Translations under genes and position numbers: made by a program | Notes under the pieces: model-generated | The model's database searches: none | The model's input: only the letters and a program-made list of their open reading frames with translations | Told to the model about the DNA's origin: nothing | Source of the DNA: Syngnathus acus | Lineage: Eukaryota > Chordata > Actinopteri > Syngnathiformes > Syngnathidae | NCBI RefSeq assembly: GCF_901709675.1 | Contig: NC_051097.1 | Location: forward strand, 9,340,039 to 9,404,038 | Direction of reading: 5' to 3' | Length of the DNA: 64,000 nt | Shown: positions 1 to 11,653 of the stretch, piece by piece | How positions within the stretch are numbered: position 1 is the first letter of the stretch | Layout: each line of letters opens with the position of its first letter

Positions 1-2260
1 ACCATGCAGGTGGTCAAGTTGCTATTGATCGAGCATCTCAGTACTTAATAAACGACGTTTCTATATCAGCATTCTTAAAAGATCGACCTGGACCACTCTA
101 ATTTAGGGACAGGAATAATTGACTTTTGGATATTTTGTTTTCCAGGGATTTTCTCAAACGTTTTAACCCATCCACTTAAGGGAACATGTAATGAACCATT
201 ATCAAAAAAATTCCAAGAATATTTTGGGTTTGGGAATTTAATTTAAAAAAAAGAACATTTATTTTTGCCCCCCAGCCCCCCTCACAGAAAAAGCCTAGCT
301 CCGCCTGTGCCCCCAAGAGTCATTTCTAGCAGCCTATATACAGAAACAGTGAATATTTTTACTACACTATTCAATGTCTACAAGTTGAAAAAAATGTGCA
401 GATAACTTGCCACATGAACCTCATCTTTTCCGATGACTGCTATTTTATTTTATTTTTTAAATGAACGAGTATTAGGGCAACACTGGATTTTTAGAAGAAA
501 ATAACTCTAACAACAAATTGTCATAATTTCTATGAATACGATAGTCCTCTTAATGCAGTCTGATTCCGGTCCTAATATTCAAACATTATTCTCCATCCTC
601 TTACTTTATGTTTTTCTCTCTTCAGTGTGGCCCTAACACTCCTTCATAGCTTGTGTGGTAATTCAGGAGATGGTACTGAATCGAGATTGTAAAAGTAGTT
701 TTATAGGAGATGGTTTAGTAGGGGGGGACACTCAATGGACTGTTTGAAAAGCACACTGGAAGAATGTAAGATTTTAAAAGGCTATTTCACTTTTTTTTTA
801 AGAACATGTTTTGACTTTTAAATAAGTCAAACCCAAGGCCTCTTCTGTGGTCGGGAGGAGTTATGGTGTTAAAACATTTTACTATCTTGTTTTATGTAAT
901 AGGACAATGGAATTGTTCTTTACATCAAAGTAGACGGGAATACATTCAGTAAATGCACAGAAAGTGAGACCCGGAACAAATGAAGTTTGTGACTATTTGG
1001 ATGGATGAACATTTGGCTGTCATGGGGGAAATTATCAATCGACTAACAAATTGTTTTTAGCTATTTTTTAATGAGACGGGAGACTCCTGCAAGTGTCATT
1101 TTGAGCAGACTAATGCTTCCCCGAGGACTTGCTATAGTGTGCATGAATCTCAGCTAAGCGAAACTGACTGACAACACCCCAGCCAAAATAAGCGCGCTCC
1201 ATTTTGCCTGACTCTCTTCAAAACACAATTAGTCAATAATCAGCTCCGTTCAACCGACTTGAATCGTTAACATCGTTTATGGCCGAGCGTATATACAGGC
1301 GGTGCGAGCAATTATGCTGCTTTACTGCTTCTTAAATTACTTTCATCAATCATTCCATAATTTTGAAATAACGTGTCCGATTTTGGGGGATCCCGCACAA
1401 ACGTGGTGGTTATTGGCTTTTCGCAACCACCAAACTAATTATAACTAAAAACGTATGCCCAGGGCATGAACAGTTGGAAAATCGTACACCCTTCTAAGTG
1501 CCTCGTATCTTTTTAGCACCGTCGTTTCCTCCCCTGCCAAAATGCTTCGTCTTGATTGTGCCCCGACGTTTTATTCACTTTTGCCAGGCAATAAGAAGAA
1601 TGTCAGACAATGTGTATGTTGGAACTAATTTCATTTGCACTTTATGACAAATCTGTCACCCTTCTTTTTAATTCCCCGCCGTAAAGTTATTTGAAGTTAT
1701 CTCTGTTTATATTCGGCTTGAGCGCAAGAATTGGGTCGTAATTTTGAAGCATTCCCAATGATGAGGAACACCATTTTTTTTTTTGTGTGTGGCACAAATG
1801 TGATCATGGCTTGAACAAATGTATGACGGTGACTTGATGTTCGCTCAATTTGTGAATAGCATCTATGAATTGACGTTATTGGAGGGTGTTTTAAGCATTC
1901 CAGCAATTCCACTTCGAAGTGGTCTTACGTTGACAGCTCGTATTAATTTGCATAGCTTTTAAAATCAATCATAAACGCATGTTATTGCTACTTACCACCA
2001 TCAAATATTTTCATTTTTCCAGCAAAGACTTGTTTCTCTGCAATGCCGCTAAACTGGAATGACTGAATTTTATGAGGAATTTCCAAATATTTATTAACTG
2101 CCATACACATGTAGAAATATGTGAACCAATTTATAATAACATTATGTGAAAACTAGCTTTGAATTCTTTTGATGTCATTTGACGAAAGACTAGCTTTTAC
2201 GCTAGCGGAGATTTGCTGAAGGCAAGTCAAGAATAATGATCGACAATTGTAAAAAGAAGT
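1..2260. other. noncoding stretch, nothing recognised
   Basis: AT-rich unique sequence with short homopolymers. A GC-richer patch at about 270-320 (CCTAGCTCCGCCTGTGCCCC) resembles the ends of fish interspersed repeats but is too short to classify. No exon with recognisable protein similarity on either strand. Confidence 0.5.
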
Positions 2261-2370
2261 ATCGTATTTTTCGGACTATTAAGGCCTATTTATGGAAATT
2301 TCCATGGATAAGGTGCACTGTTGATCTTTGAGGAAATTATCTTGGTGCCTTATAGTCCAGAAAATACGAT
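2261..2370. mobile_element. 110-bp palindromic miniature element, CGGACTATAAG family (copy 1, degenerate)
   Basis: Left end ATCGTATTTTTCGGACTATT and right end (complement) ATCGTATTTTCTGGACTATA form about 25-bp imperfect terminal inverted repeats around a short centre. Same termini as the elements at 36011-36188 and 52015-52412. Noncoding, probably a nonautonomous DNA transposon. Confidence 0.7.
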
Positions 2371-5029
2371 ATACCGCAATAAGTTCCATTATTATGGTCA
2401 TCGTTCTCCTTTTTTTTACCGATGATGACAACTTTTTTGTGCCATTAAAAACAACAACAAAAAAAGCCAAACACTCAAAAGTTTTACCACCCGTCCCGTG
2501 GTTTGCCAACTTGCAAAGCGTTAGCATGAAACTTGACTTACGGGCCTCGGGTAATCTTTGCGTCGATGATTTATTTCCAGACATGTGGTGATCAGGTTTT
2601 GCTGAAAACAAAAATTGTATTGTAAGCGCACACTTTTTTTTTTCAACAACTGAATGACAGACAGTTTTGGATTCATTGAAAGCACAGTGAAACATACTTG
2701 GTAACTGTTGTGCTATTAGTTTGTCTTTGAGACCGTCATGTATTATGTTTGTGTTGCTGTTTTTGTAGTGTGTTCTCAAATGCTCTATTTTTTCAATAAA
2801 ATTGGACAAAAATACGTGTCTCACTTTCTGGATTGCTTTTGGATCCGATTCCTAATCTGGTGGAGGCAGACTTTGTTCTGATCTTATTTATTTTGTCTGT
2901 CTACAAATCAGAGCAGCAAATGAGGACGAACATGACAGAAAATGGATGAATCGATGTTTGGAGGGTAAATAAACTTGACTTCATAGATTAAGGAATCGTA
3001 TCCACAGCTCGACGAGAAACAATTTCCTTTCACAAGAAACAATTTCCTTTCGCAAGCCAGATCCAAGAGTAATATGTTGAATATTATGTTACAACTGCAC
3101 TTTGTCGTCCATCAGAATTTACGCAGAAAAATTGCTGCCTCGCAGGCTACGTAATAAAGACGATGACCAGGAAGTGATTCGACAAAGACAGAATTGGGTA
3201 TTTGAAATGTCACTCAAAATGGCATCTGATGTAAGATTTATAGAAATGCCGTGCAGGTAATTGTGTGAGCACAGTTGTCTGCGGGTGTCAAGGGTCAAAT
3301 TTGTCAAAGGTGGACTAAAATTGAAAATTACAACTACTGCTGTTTTTTTAATAACAGTAGTGGAACTTCACTGGAAGAAACGAATAATAGCTACAGAAAA
3401 AAAAAAAAAAGTGAAGTCTGAGGAGTCCTTGGGCTCTCATTCAAAAGTTTTATTTTCAATATTTGAACAAATCAAAGATGGAATAGCTTGGCAGAATCGA
3501 TTGTGACTGACTCGGCCAGGTTCTCGAGCCGTTCCATTTTGTTGAGTGCCTTAAGCTAACTTCCGTTGTGAATTGCGCTATATAAATAAAAGTGACTTGA
3601 CTTGACAATGCATTAGCGGCTAAGAGTAATACTCTGTAATAAAACCCAAAGAGGTTTTTATGGTGTCGTTCCAAAGGCTATGATGCAAGCCCAAGCAACA
3701 AGAGTGACACACGCTGTTGATGTCAGCAGCTCCCGTCTGTCTGTTGCAAACAGTATCTTTTTATTTGCATTTATCTGATTTAAATCCGGACCCTCATCCT
3801 CGTCTTCCGGACAGCTTCATACCGCTTTGACTCCATATTGGATTCTGTCAACTGTGGCCTATTGTTTGCCATCTTTGTTCCTACCCCGTCCCGCTACCGT
3901 CAAGACGGTCCGTCTAAAATCAGGTGTCCCATGGTACGATAAAGTAATTTTCTCTTGAAGACATGCCACCGGTCGAAATATCCCTTGGGTCATTTCAAAA
4001 TCATTGCCGAGAGTCCTCGGTAATCATGATGAATGACCTTCAGTAGAACCTTAGCTGTCACTTGAGAGGAATTGATGATGGCGTTTCTGTGTTGTCATGT
4101 ATTATCTCAGTTTGGAGATTTTACTGTATCATTTTTCGTTTCCGTTGACCCAAATTACGTCCATACGTGCAAAATACTAATTCCCCAAATGCAATTTGTG
4201 TAGCTGTTAGCTCAAGGTGGACACGAGCAGATAAAGATGATCGAAGTGTAGCGCCAATGCTTTGACATGAAACTCTGGTCTGACCCCCCCCAGCAAATAA
4301 GCCGCTGGTAAATAGCCTTATCCATTCTGCTAGTGATCCGACAAGCCTGCCATGAGAGGGCCGTGTGATGTCAAGTGGCTGGCTGGCAAGGACACACACA
4401 TACATACACACACGTCACCAGCAGGTCTTTGTGTAACGTTGGAGATAAGTCAACGCACACACACAGACACGAGGCAACCACCCCCACCTTTCTCTCTTGC
4501 CTGTCGCCTTCATACAAAGGTAGCCAGAGGGAGGTATTTGTCATTTGCCCAGATGTTTTTTTCCAAGGTCCTTTATCCCGAGCAGTCAATCATACACGCG
4601 CTGAATTGTCCCTAATGCGATGTCCTTTCGGACCAATGGGCTCTGTCTTTTTGAGATACGAGCGATTGCACGCGTGTTGAAGGTCGGTCAAGGTGAGATG
4701 GAGGAAAAAATTGGTGACACGGGGAGGATACAAATATATATTAAGGGCTGTAATATGAGCGCCGTTGCTCTTGGGTAATACGGTCTGATGAATGCCAGCG
4801 CAGACTTGCACGCTTTGTCACCGGCTGGATGTTCTTTGTTCTTGGCCATGCTGGTTCCTAATTAGTGGAGTCCATACCAGGTGATGAAATCTTGCGTAAT
4901 GGCTTCATAATAATGTATGTGCTGGCGTGCATGTGTGGAGATGCTTGACACAAATGGAAAGCAATGCTGAGTAGATTTGAGATTGAAACGCCGTATATTT
5001 CTTTCATTCTAGATTTTTTTAATATTATG
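2371..5029. other. noncoding stretch with one LINE tail and CA-rich patches
   Basis: Apart from the L2-type tail at 3563-3606, it holds short (CA)n patches at 4390-4475 and unique sequence. The open frame on the minus strand across 2279-2824 has no recognisable domain and runs through a transposable element, so it is not called as a gene. Confidence 0.5.
3563..3606 (+). repeat. LINE/SINE tail (L2-type 3' end)
   Basis: GTTGTGAATTGCGCTATATA followed by AATAAAAGTGACTTGACTTGAC is the characteristic 3' terminus of fish L2-like LINEs and the SINEs that use them: a GCGCTATATAAATAAA core plus a short tandem tail. The copy is heavily 5'-truncated. Confidence 0.65.
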
Positions 5030-5350
5030 CTGATTTAATATATTATTTTATATGATTGTATATTTATATTTTTTATTTATATTTCTTATATTATTTTATA
5101 TTCTTTTTTTAATATTATGCACTGATTCACAATTTTTTTTTAATAAATAATACCCCAAAGACATAAATTAGCCAAGAGATTTATATTGAGAGATTTAATA
5201 TATTATTATATATTTATATTTTATATTATTGCATATTTATATTTTTCATTTATATTTCTTATATTATTTTATATATTTTTTCTTAATATTACGCACTGAT
5301 CCACTATTTTTTTTAAATAATACCCCAAAGACATAAATTAGTCAAGAGAC
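5030..5350. repeat. tandem duplication, unit about 170 bp, two AT-rich copies
   Basis: TACCCCAAAGACATAAATTA recurs at 5151 and 5321, exactly 170 bases apart. The preceding AT-rich stretches (TTTATATTTCTTATATTATT) repeat with the same offset. Copies differ by scattered substitutions and small indels, so the duplication is not recent. Confidence 0.85.
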
Positions 5351-5839
5351 AAAGAACCATGACATTACTGGTGCTCACAAAATGAACAAAAGCTACGCAT
5401 GAAGGTGTTTTGCAGACTTTCCTGGCAGTTTGCGATTGTAGGTCGCGCACGGCACATTTGGAGCTTGGCGGAGCTTTCAGCCGTGTACTTTAATAAAGAC
5501 TTGCTGCCTGTGCACCGATTCGTCTCTCTTAATAATTGTTTTGGGGATTCTGTACGGTAACCTCTGTAATGTGTTCTAGGAGAATTATTAGAGAAGCTTC
5601 ATGATAAAGATAAATCATAAATATGCACCTAACGATTTTATAAAGGGCAACAGGAATTGGGTGTTTTTATCCCTTGCTTAATTTTTGGACGGCTTCCAAT
5701 TGTTTGTTGTTAGTGTGGGTATGATTTAACTTCCTTCAGCCCTTACTAGTGCTGTAGGTCACTTCGATGATTGCATCTGACGTGGAATCGATTTCCACTC
5801 AATGCACTTTTCTCAATCACCTTGTAATTGACTTGTGAG

Positions 5840-5953
5840 CAGCCTCGGGTGTAGCCCACCTATTACCCGACGTCCGTTGGGATGGGGGTCTAGCTCCCCG
5901 GTCGACCCGAACAGGGAGCTAGATAAGTGGAATATAAAACGGACGGATGGATT
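5840..5953 (+). repeat. 3' end of an RTE-like retroposon with GGAT-type tail
   Basis: Ends in ACCCGAACAGGGAGCTAGAT, AAGTGGAATATAAAACGGAC and then GGATGGAT, the arrangement seen at the 3' ends of fish RTE/Rex3-like copies ('acaggataagcggtatagaaaatggatgga'). 5'-truncated, and no ORF remains. Confidence 0.55.
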
Positions 5954-6107
5954 TTTACTAGCTTCACTTATTGAGGTTCATCCATTGTAAAAGCGACAAC
6001 CAGCTCAACTGACTCTACTCCAAGTGAGCGAGATGTTAACCCTCAATAGAAGGAGTAGATAAAATGTCATTTCCCTATATATTCATTTCCATATACATTT
6101 TGACATA

Positions 6108-6142
6108 TATATATATATATATACGTATATATATATATATAT
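6108..6142. repeat. (AT)n microsatellite
   Basis: AT run interrupted once by ACGT, inside a broader AT-rich stretch that extends to about 6250. Confidence 0.9.
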
Positions 6143-8574
6143 TTCATTTTATTATTTCAGTTTTAATAATTTATAAAATAATAATTTTAACATCAATATT
6201 TTACTATTATTTTATTTTTTTAATTTTAATATAATTTTATTATATAATCTTCCTATCAGCATTTAAAGCATCAGGACTACGTTCTATGCAAATTTCCGAG
6301 ATTAGATCCTCACTCCACCAAAGTGGACACTCTCCATCACGCCTCGTCTGCTTCCGAGATTTCTGTCAATTAAGAAGGAAAGCACATTGTAGCCTACAGT
6401 TTGAATTTGTAATCACAGGCTTGCCTCCAGTGCTGCGGAATAGACGTTCCCCAGATAGCTCAGGAGTGTGATCACACCCTTCATGGAAAGGTGAACACTA
6501 GCGCAGATTTACTTCTAGAGATATGTCAACATCCAAGGCCTTGAGGTATCATCTTGAATTTTTTTTTTTTACGACCTCAGCAACCTCGACAGCAGTGTTG
6601 CACATGTCTCCTTTTGTCTCTTTCCTCTATAACGCTGGAATTGAAAACATCATCATCAGAATTCCAAAATACTTTAAATGACATCCAGCGTTTTATTTTT
6701 TAACAAATTTCCACTAAGGCCAGGAGATAAGTGTCTTTCCTTATAAATGTTGCCATGTATAAATTGTACGGCGAGAATGTCTTTTTGAGTGTGAAACATC
6801 TCATTTGTCTTAATATCGAATGCTTGCTATGAAGACACGCTAATGACGGTAATGCATCATCTGGATTGAAAAAGGAACATCCATTTTAAAAAAGGGGGAT
6901 GCCTTTCTGTGAAAAAAAAAAACACATTCGCCATTGATTAAAGACATTTTCAACTCTTCCCGATTGACCCATTTGCTTTAAAAAGTGAAATGGTTGCATA
7001 CATCATGCCGCCGCGCCGTGTGTGTAATCACTCATTATTAAGTCATGTTTTGAAAATGACTATTGATTTTATCCCACAGCAAGATCAAGCTCCCGAGGGA
7101 CACCAGAAAATATGCGCATGTTATGTTCCCCTTCGGGACTTTCCCTGTAGACAATCAGTGGCTTTTTTTTTTTGTTGATGAATTCAATCGGCTGTGCTCT
7201 GATCCTCCCGTGCGCTTTCCCCGAGTGAACTCCGTGAGAGTTTTTATTTTCTTATATTTGCGGATCTTCACAGTAGACACTTGCTTCTCTGGAATGAATG
7301 GATTTGTCTGAATGGTTGAGGAATGAATACGAGTGGAAGAGCAGACGTCTCGTGTATCTTTTTTTTTTTTTTTTTTCGAATTGTCTGAAAGAAGCTCTTG
7401 ACCTTTTGACCTCATTTGTAGGATTTCAATTTGCAGGGCCGCATTTCACAGCTATTAGACGACAACCCGGTTATTAAATGCTAGCATTACGCTACATAGC
7501 ACAATTCTTTCTATGCGCTAATTTAAGTCTATTAATTCCGTGGAATGAAACACACACACACCAACACAGGACTGTATCTGTGTGATCGTTTCTATTATCT
7601 AGGTCTCCCTCCTGGCTGCACATCAAACATGGATGAGCTCCTACCATAAAAGGCTCCATTTTCCTTTGATTTATACAAGGAATCAAAATCAGAAAGGTGA
7701 AAAGTCCAAATCATGCATTTTTTATGAACTTGCTGACACCAAAGGCAACATGGAAGAAATTTGGGTGCAAATTTGAAAATAGATCCATGAAAGCAATTTC
7801 ACAACCAAGTTGGATCTTTCCTTGAGACCTTGAGAGTGGTCTTTGCTTATTCCAGATTGGGAAAGAGAAATGGATATAGGTTGAATATGTGTGTACGTGT
7901 TTGTGTGTACAACGGCATCAATTAAATCGATTGCAATGAGAACAGCTTGGTTTCCATTACCGATTTAATTATCCTCCATCAAACAAACATGATAGGACCT
8001 TGAGATCACTGGAGACTTTCATTCATTCACACGCACGGATAAGCACAAACCGTCCACGAAAAAAATTTGTTTTTTGCTCTCATGGCATTTCAAAGATATC
8101 GTTAATATTCATAAAACGAAAGCATCTCCATGCAGTTGTAACTAATCCATATGAACTAAGATTTTAATTAGTTTTTTTTAAAAGACTATTTGAGGGCGGC
8201 AAAATGAATAATGGAATAGACAAGGCCAGAGGTCAGCAAGGTTTTTTTGAAAATGAGAATGACATCTTTGATAGTGACCTGCACCTTTGAAATAATGCAT
8301 TGCTGAAAATTATATTATCATTAATAATCAATGATATTCACTTATGTTAATAGATTCTTGGAATAATTATAAAAAAAGGGGAAAGATCAACCTGGTATTA
8401 TTTCTCTGACATTCTCTCTGGGTCGAAATCTGCAAACAAATTTTAAACATTTTAATTTGGGGATATTTCCTCCCCTTTATCTACTCTCTGAATCTACCTG
8501 ATCCAAATAAGTCATTAAGTGCATCTCATTGAAAAGAAAAAAAAACCACCAGACTAAAAATAAAGCTGTCAAAA

Positions 8575-8765
8575 TTCCAAAGCAGACAAGCAGCTGCTTG
8601 GCTGCGGTGGAAGTACGAGACAGACAGCTGTAAGACGTGTCTGCCGGTGTCTGCGTCTAATTAGGCTACAGATTCCGAGCTCTCGCTCGCTCCCTCTCCG
8701 GCGTGATTACGTAACGGCCTCTGCGGTGAGGGCGTGCAAACCCGTACAGTGTGCACATAAAAGTA
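8575..8765. promoter_or_regulatory. candidate conserved noncoding block
   Basis: A GC-balanced island in AT-rich surroundings, with TCTAATTAGG (homeodomain-type), GATTACGTAACGG (CREB/bZIP-type) and paired CAGCTG/CAGCTGTAAG E-boxes. Conservation itself cannot be seen from one sequence. Confidence 0.25.
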
Positions 8766-11103
8766 CATTTGTAAGTTTGACCTAGAATCATTCAACAGTC
8801 TCACACGGCTTCATTATATTACCCAGATTCCCTTTTGTGTTTATTTTTCTTCTCCCCTATTGCTCATTCCTTCTCATCATTTTCCTTGTCACACATTCAC
8901 CCTAACATCACCCTCCTTGTCACTTGGAAAGTGCAAAAAGTCAGCTGCTCTAATAATCTCAGCTTTCATAACTTGCTTTTAATTATCTTGTTATCTTTAA
9001 GGCCACATATTGTACTTCCCATCAATTTGTTCCAACGCCACGAAATGAAAGGCTCATCTGGAGAATAATAGCTTTGCATGGTTTAGCATACACCAGATGC
9101 ATGGTGGAGATAATATCAGCGTGCTTGTTAGAATATGCAACTTAAGGGGACGGGAAATTAAGATGTTCTGGAGACTTGACAGGACTGAAATGACGACTGT
9201 TAATTCATTTTTACATTTAAAAAAAAAAAAATGCTCATCAAGTTTCCAATCAAAAAGTGGAATTTTTTTCCGTCCACATGCGGAAAAAATATTTCCTTCA
9301 GAACTGCAGATAAGGATGGCACGACTGGAGAATTATCACTTCCTCCACAACAGAACCACTGCAGCATTTCGCTAGCTCCTTCACTCTTCACTTTTTTCCC
9401 GCCTCATCACCTCTCATTCTCTCCCCACCTCCTCTAGCGTTCTCTCATCTTCCCCCCTTCTGCACTCCCCCCCCACCTCACTTCACCTCCTCCCCACATG
9501 TCTGTCTGTTGGAAACTGGAGCAACATCTTAATCGAGGCTCACAGACGTGACGGGAATTTCTTAGCAACCTCGGCTCTGCAGCAGAGGAACACACGTTTG
9601 TGCATACACACGTACACACATTCCTTGGCAGCCAATTAGCAGCCTGCGATCCGATGCCAACCCAATGACTGCATGTTGATGTGCTGGCGGCAGTGTGTGT
9701 GTGTGATGATGCCCATCACAAGCACAAAGCTAGATAGGAGGCTATCTCTTTAATTTTGGGGTAAAGATTGTGATTCATTTTAAAAAAAAAAACAGCTCCA
9801 TTAGGGACAGATTGAGACAAGAAGAAGGAAGTGGGAGTTTGCATCCTGAGATTCTCGTCGTCCTGGTTCCTTCAGTGCATCCGCATGTTTTTGCCCACAA
9901 GCAGCATTAGGAGAACAATGAAGATGATTTACATGGAGCAGATCCTTGCTTTCTCCTCCTCTTCCCCCCCCTCATCCGTCCTCTATTTTTGCTACCTATC
10001 ATTCTACCCCTGCTACTTTTCTATTCTGCCTCCACTTTGGGGAGTTCATCCAAAGGTGAAAGCAACTAAAAGAAAAAAAAATCACATATTCTCTTTGTAT
10101 GTCAAAAATATTGACACCGGCCTCGGCACAGTATCAACAGTGATGTGATGTTTCATCATCTTTTTTTCTTTTTTGAGGCGGAATATGTTGAAATCTGCCT
10201 TCTCGGTTGTTTTTGCCCTACTTGGTCCTTCATACTGACGCACTGGCAGATGAGAGGTTTAAAAAGTGAATTAAAGTGCAAATATTACCACGAAGATGTC
10301 ACTGGAATGATTCTGGAAACAATTTGTATTTATAAAAAATACATGCATAACGAAATAAGCCAATAAGACAATTCTCATTGTTGATTTGTAGCATCGTCAG
10401 TCCATAATGAAAAAAATATATATATTCTCAATGACTACTCTAAATTGAAGTTACCAGGTCATTCTCTCTCTTTTAATCTTGATTCTTAAATTAACTTGAC
10501 CTCTAGCAGAGTAGTGTCGCCCTATCATGATTATAATCATTGTGCGAGACCGCCACCTTGTGGGAGCACATGGATATGACAGGCTTTAAAAACCACCATG
10601 GAGTTTGTCTGGGAGTGAGGCTGAATTAGCTAGAGTTAGTTTTTGGATGCTCAACATTCAATAAGGATGATCTTCATAAATTTGTAACTGCAAATAGAAA
10701 TGCAAAAAAAAAAACAGCAGGATTTTTTTTCATGCATGCTTAGTGAGTTCCTCAACACATACTTGCAAATAACTGTTTTTATTTATTTTGATAAGCACCC
10801 TTCAGGTGGCTCAAATGTCTTCCAGGACATCTTCTTCCATTGCTGATTTGCTGGCAGGCAGCTCCTCTAGGGACATGCCAGTTTCCAAATAATGAGTCTG
10901 GTCACATGACCGCACTCAGGCTCTTCCGGGATCTTGTGTGGAAGTGTTCTTATCACTACTCCAAGTAGACTCCTGGTAAACCCCTCATAGATAATTCCAG
11001 GAGAGCCGCAGGCTTAACCTTTGAAGTCACTGGACTAAAAACAGACTGAAATTCATCGGTCTGCACATTTTCCCGACCACTTAGCTTGTTAAAGTGTCAC
11101 AGT

Positions 11104-11208
11104 GAAGCTGGGGTCTAGCCCATCTGATTAAGGGTGACACCCTGGACTGATTACCTGTCAGTCACAGGGTCGACACATAGAGACAGTCAGCCATTCACAC
11201 CTGTGTTC
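11104..11208 (+). repeat. fragment of a common teleost retroposon consensus
   Basis: The segments GGGGTCTAGCCCATCTGATT, ACACCCTGGACTGATTACC and CAGCCATTCACACCTGTGTT match in order a repeat that recurs throughout teleost genomes (consensus of the type 'ctggagtctatcccagctgac...accctggactggtcgcc...ccattcacac'). The class assignment, RTE/Rex-like LINE or derived SINE, is from memory. It abuts the inverted-repeat element on its right. Confidence 0.6.
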
Positions 11209-11234
11209 AAAAATTTGAGACTGAAACCTGAAAT

Positions 11235-11405
11235 GAAGCTTCAAATGTGCTTCATGAACCAGTTGTATATTTTTTTTGGGGGGGTGGATGGCACTGTTTT
11301 AAATGAAGAAGCTAAGTATAGGTCAAGTCAGTAATGTTGAACAGACAGTGCCATCTAGAGGAGTCAAATAAACACAACTGGTTCATGAAGCACATTTGAA
11401 GCTTC
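11235..11405. mobile_element. 171-bp inverted-repeat element with perfect 32-bp arms
   Basis: Bases 11235-11266 and 11374-11405 are exact reverse complements (core CTTCATGAACCAGTTGT). A second, inner 11-bp pair (GATGGCACTGT / ACAGTGCCATC, about 11288 and 11345) nests inside. The right flank (CCCCATCATTA) resembles the outer terminus of the element at 17017-17155, so this looks like a rearranged member of the same nonautonomous family. It lies just downstream of the glycosyltransferase poly(A) signal. Confidence 0.7.
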
Positions 11406-11454
11406 GTTTTCCCCATCATTAGCAGATAAGCATAAGAAATATCATTCAGATCAA

Positions 11455-11460
11455 TTTATT
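11455..11460 (-). terminator. poly(A) signal AATAAA, B3GNT2-like gene
   Basis: TTTATT on the plus strand is AATAAA on the minus strand, about 195 bases past the stop codon. It gives a short 3' UTR (about 11430-11653) that ends just before the inverted-repeat element. No other canonical hexamer lies closer to the stop. Confidence 0.5.
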
Positions 11461-11653
11461 TTCATGGAGTCATTAACACAGGTGAAGCTAAGTAAATTAA
11501 ACCACACAATATAGCACAAAGATATGAAATTTCTCAGGACATTGTGAAATGATCATTAGTGTCACATTTTTTGCTTCCATTGATGTGAAAGCTGATCATG
11601 TAATATTTCACTACAAGTACCAAAAGTCAGTCAGTTTAAGACGGAATGAAACG

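Larger units (their letters stand above)
5954..11103. other. noncoding stretch, nothing recognised apart from low-complexity DNA
   Basis: Unique AT-rich sequence with (AT)n at 6108, poly(T) at 7359-7377, poly(A) at 9221-9231 and TC-rich sequence at 9370-9500. One compositionally balanced block (8575-8765) is listed separately. No supported exon, RNA gene or complete mobile element. Confidence 0.5.

Noticed and set aside
2279-2824. 181-codon open frame on the minus strand
   Set aside because: Runs through the palindromic element at 2261-2370, has no recognisable domain, and its composition fits AT-rich noncoding DNA.
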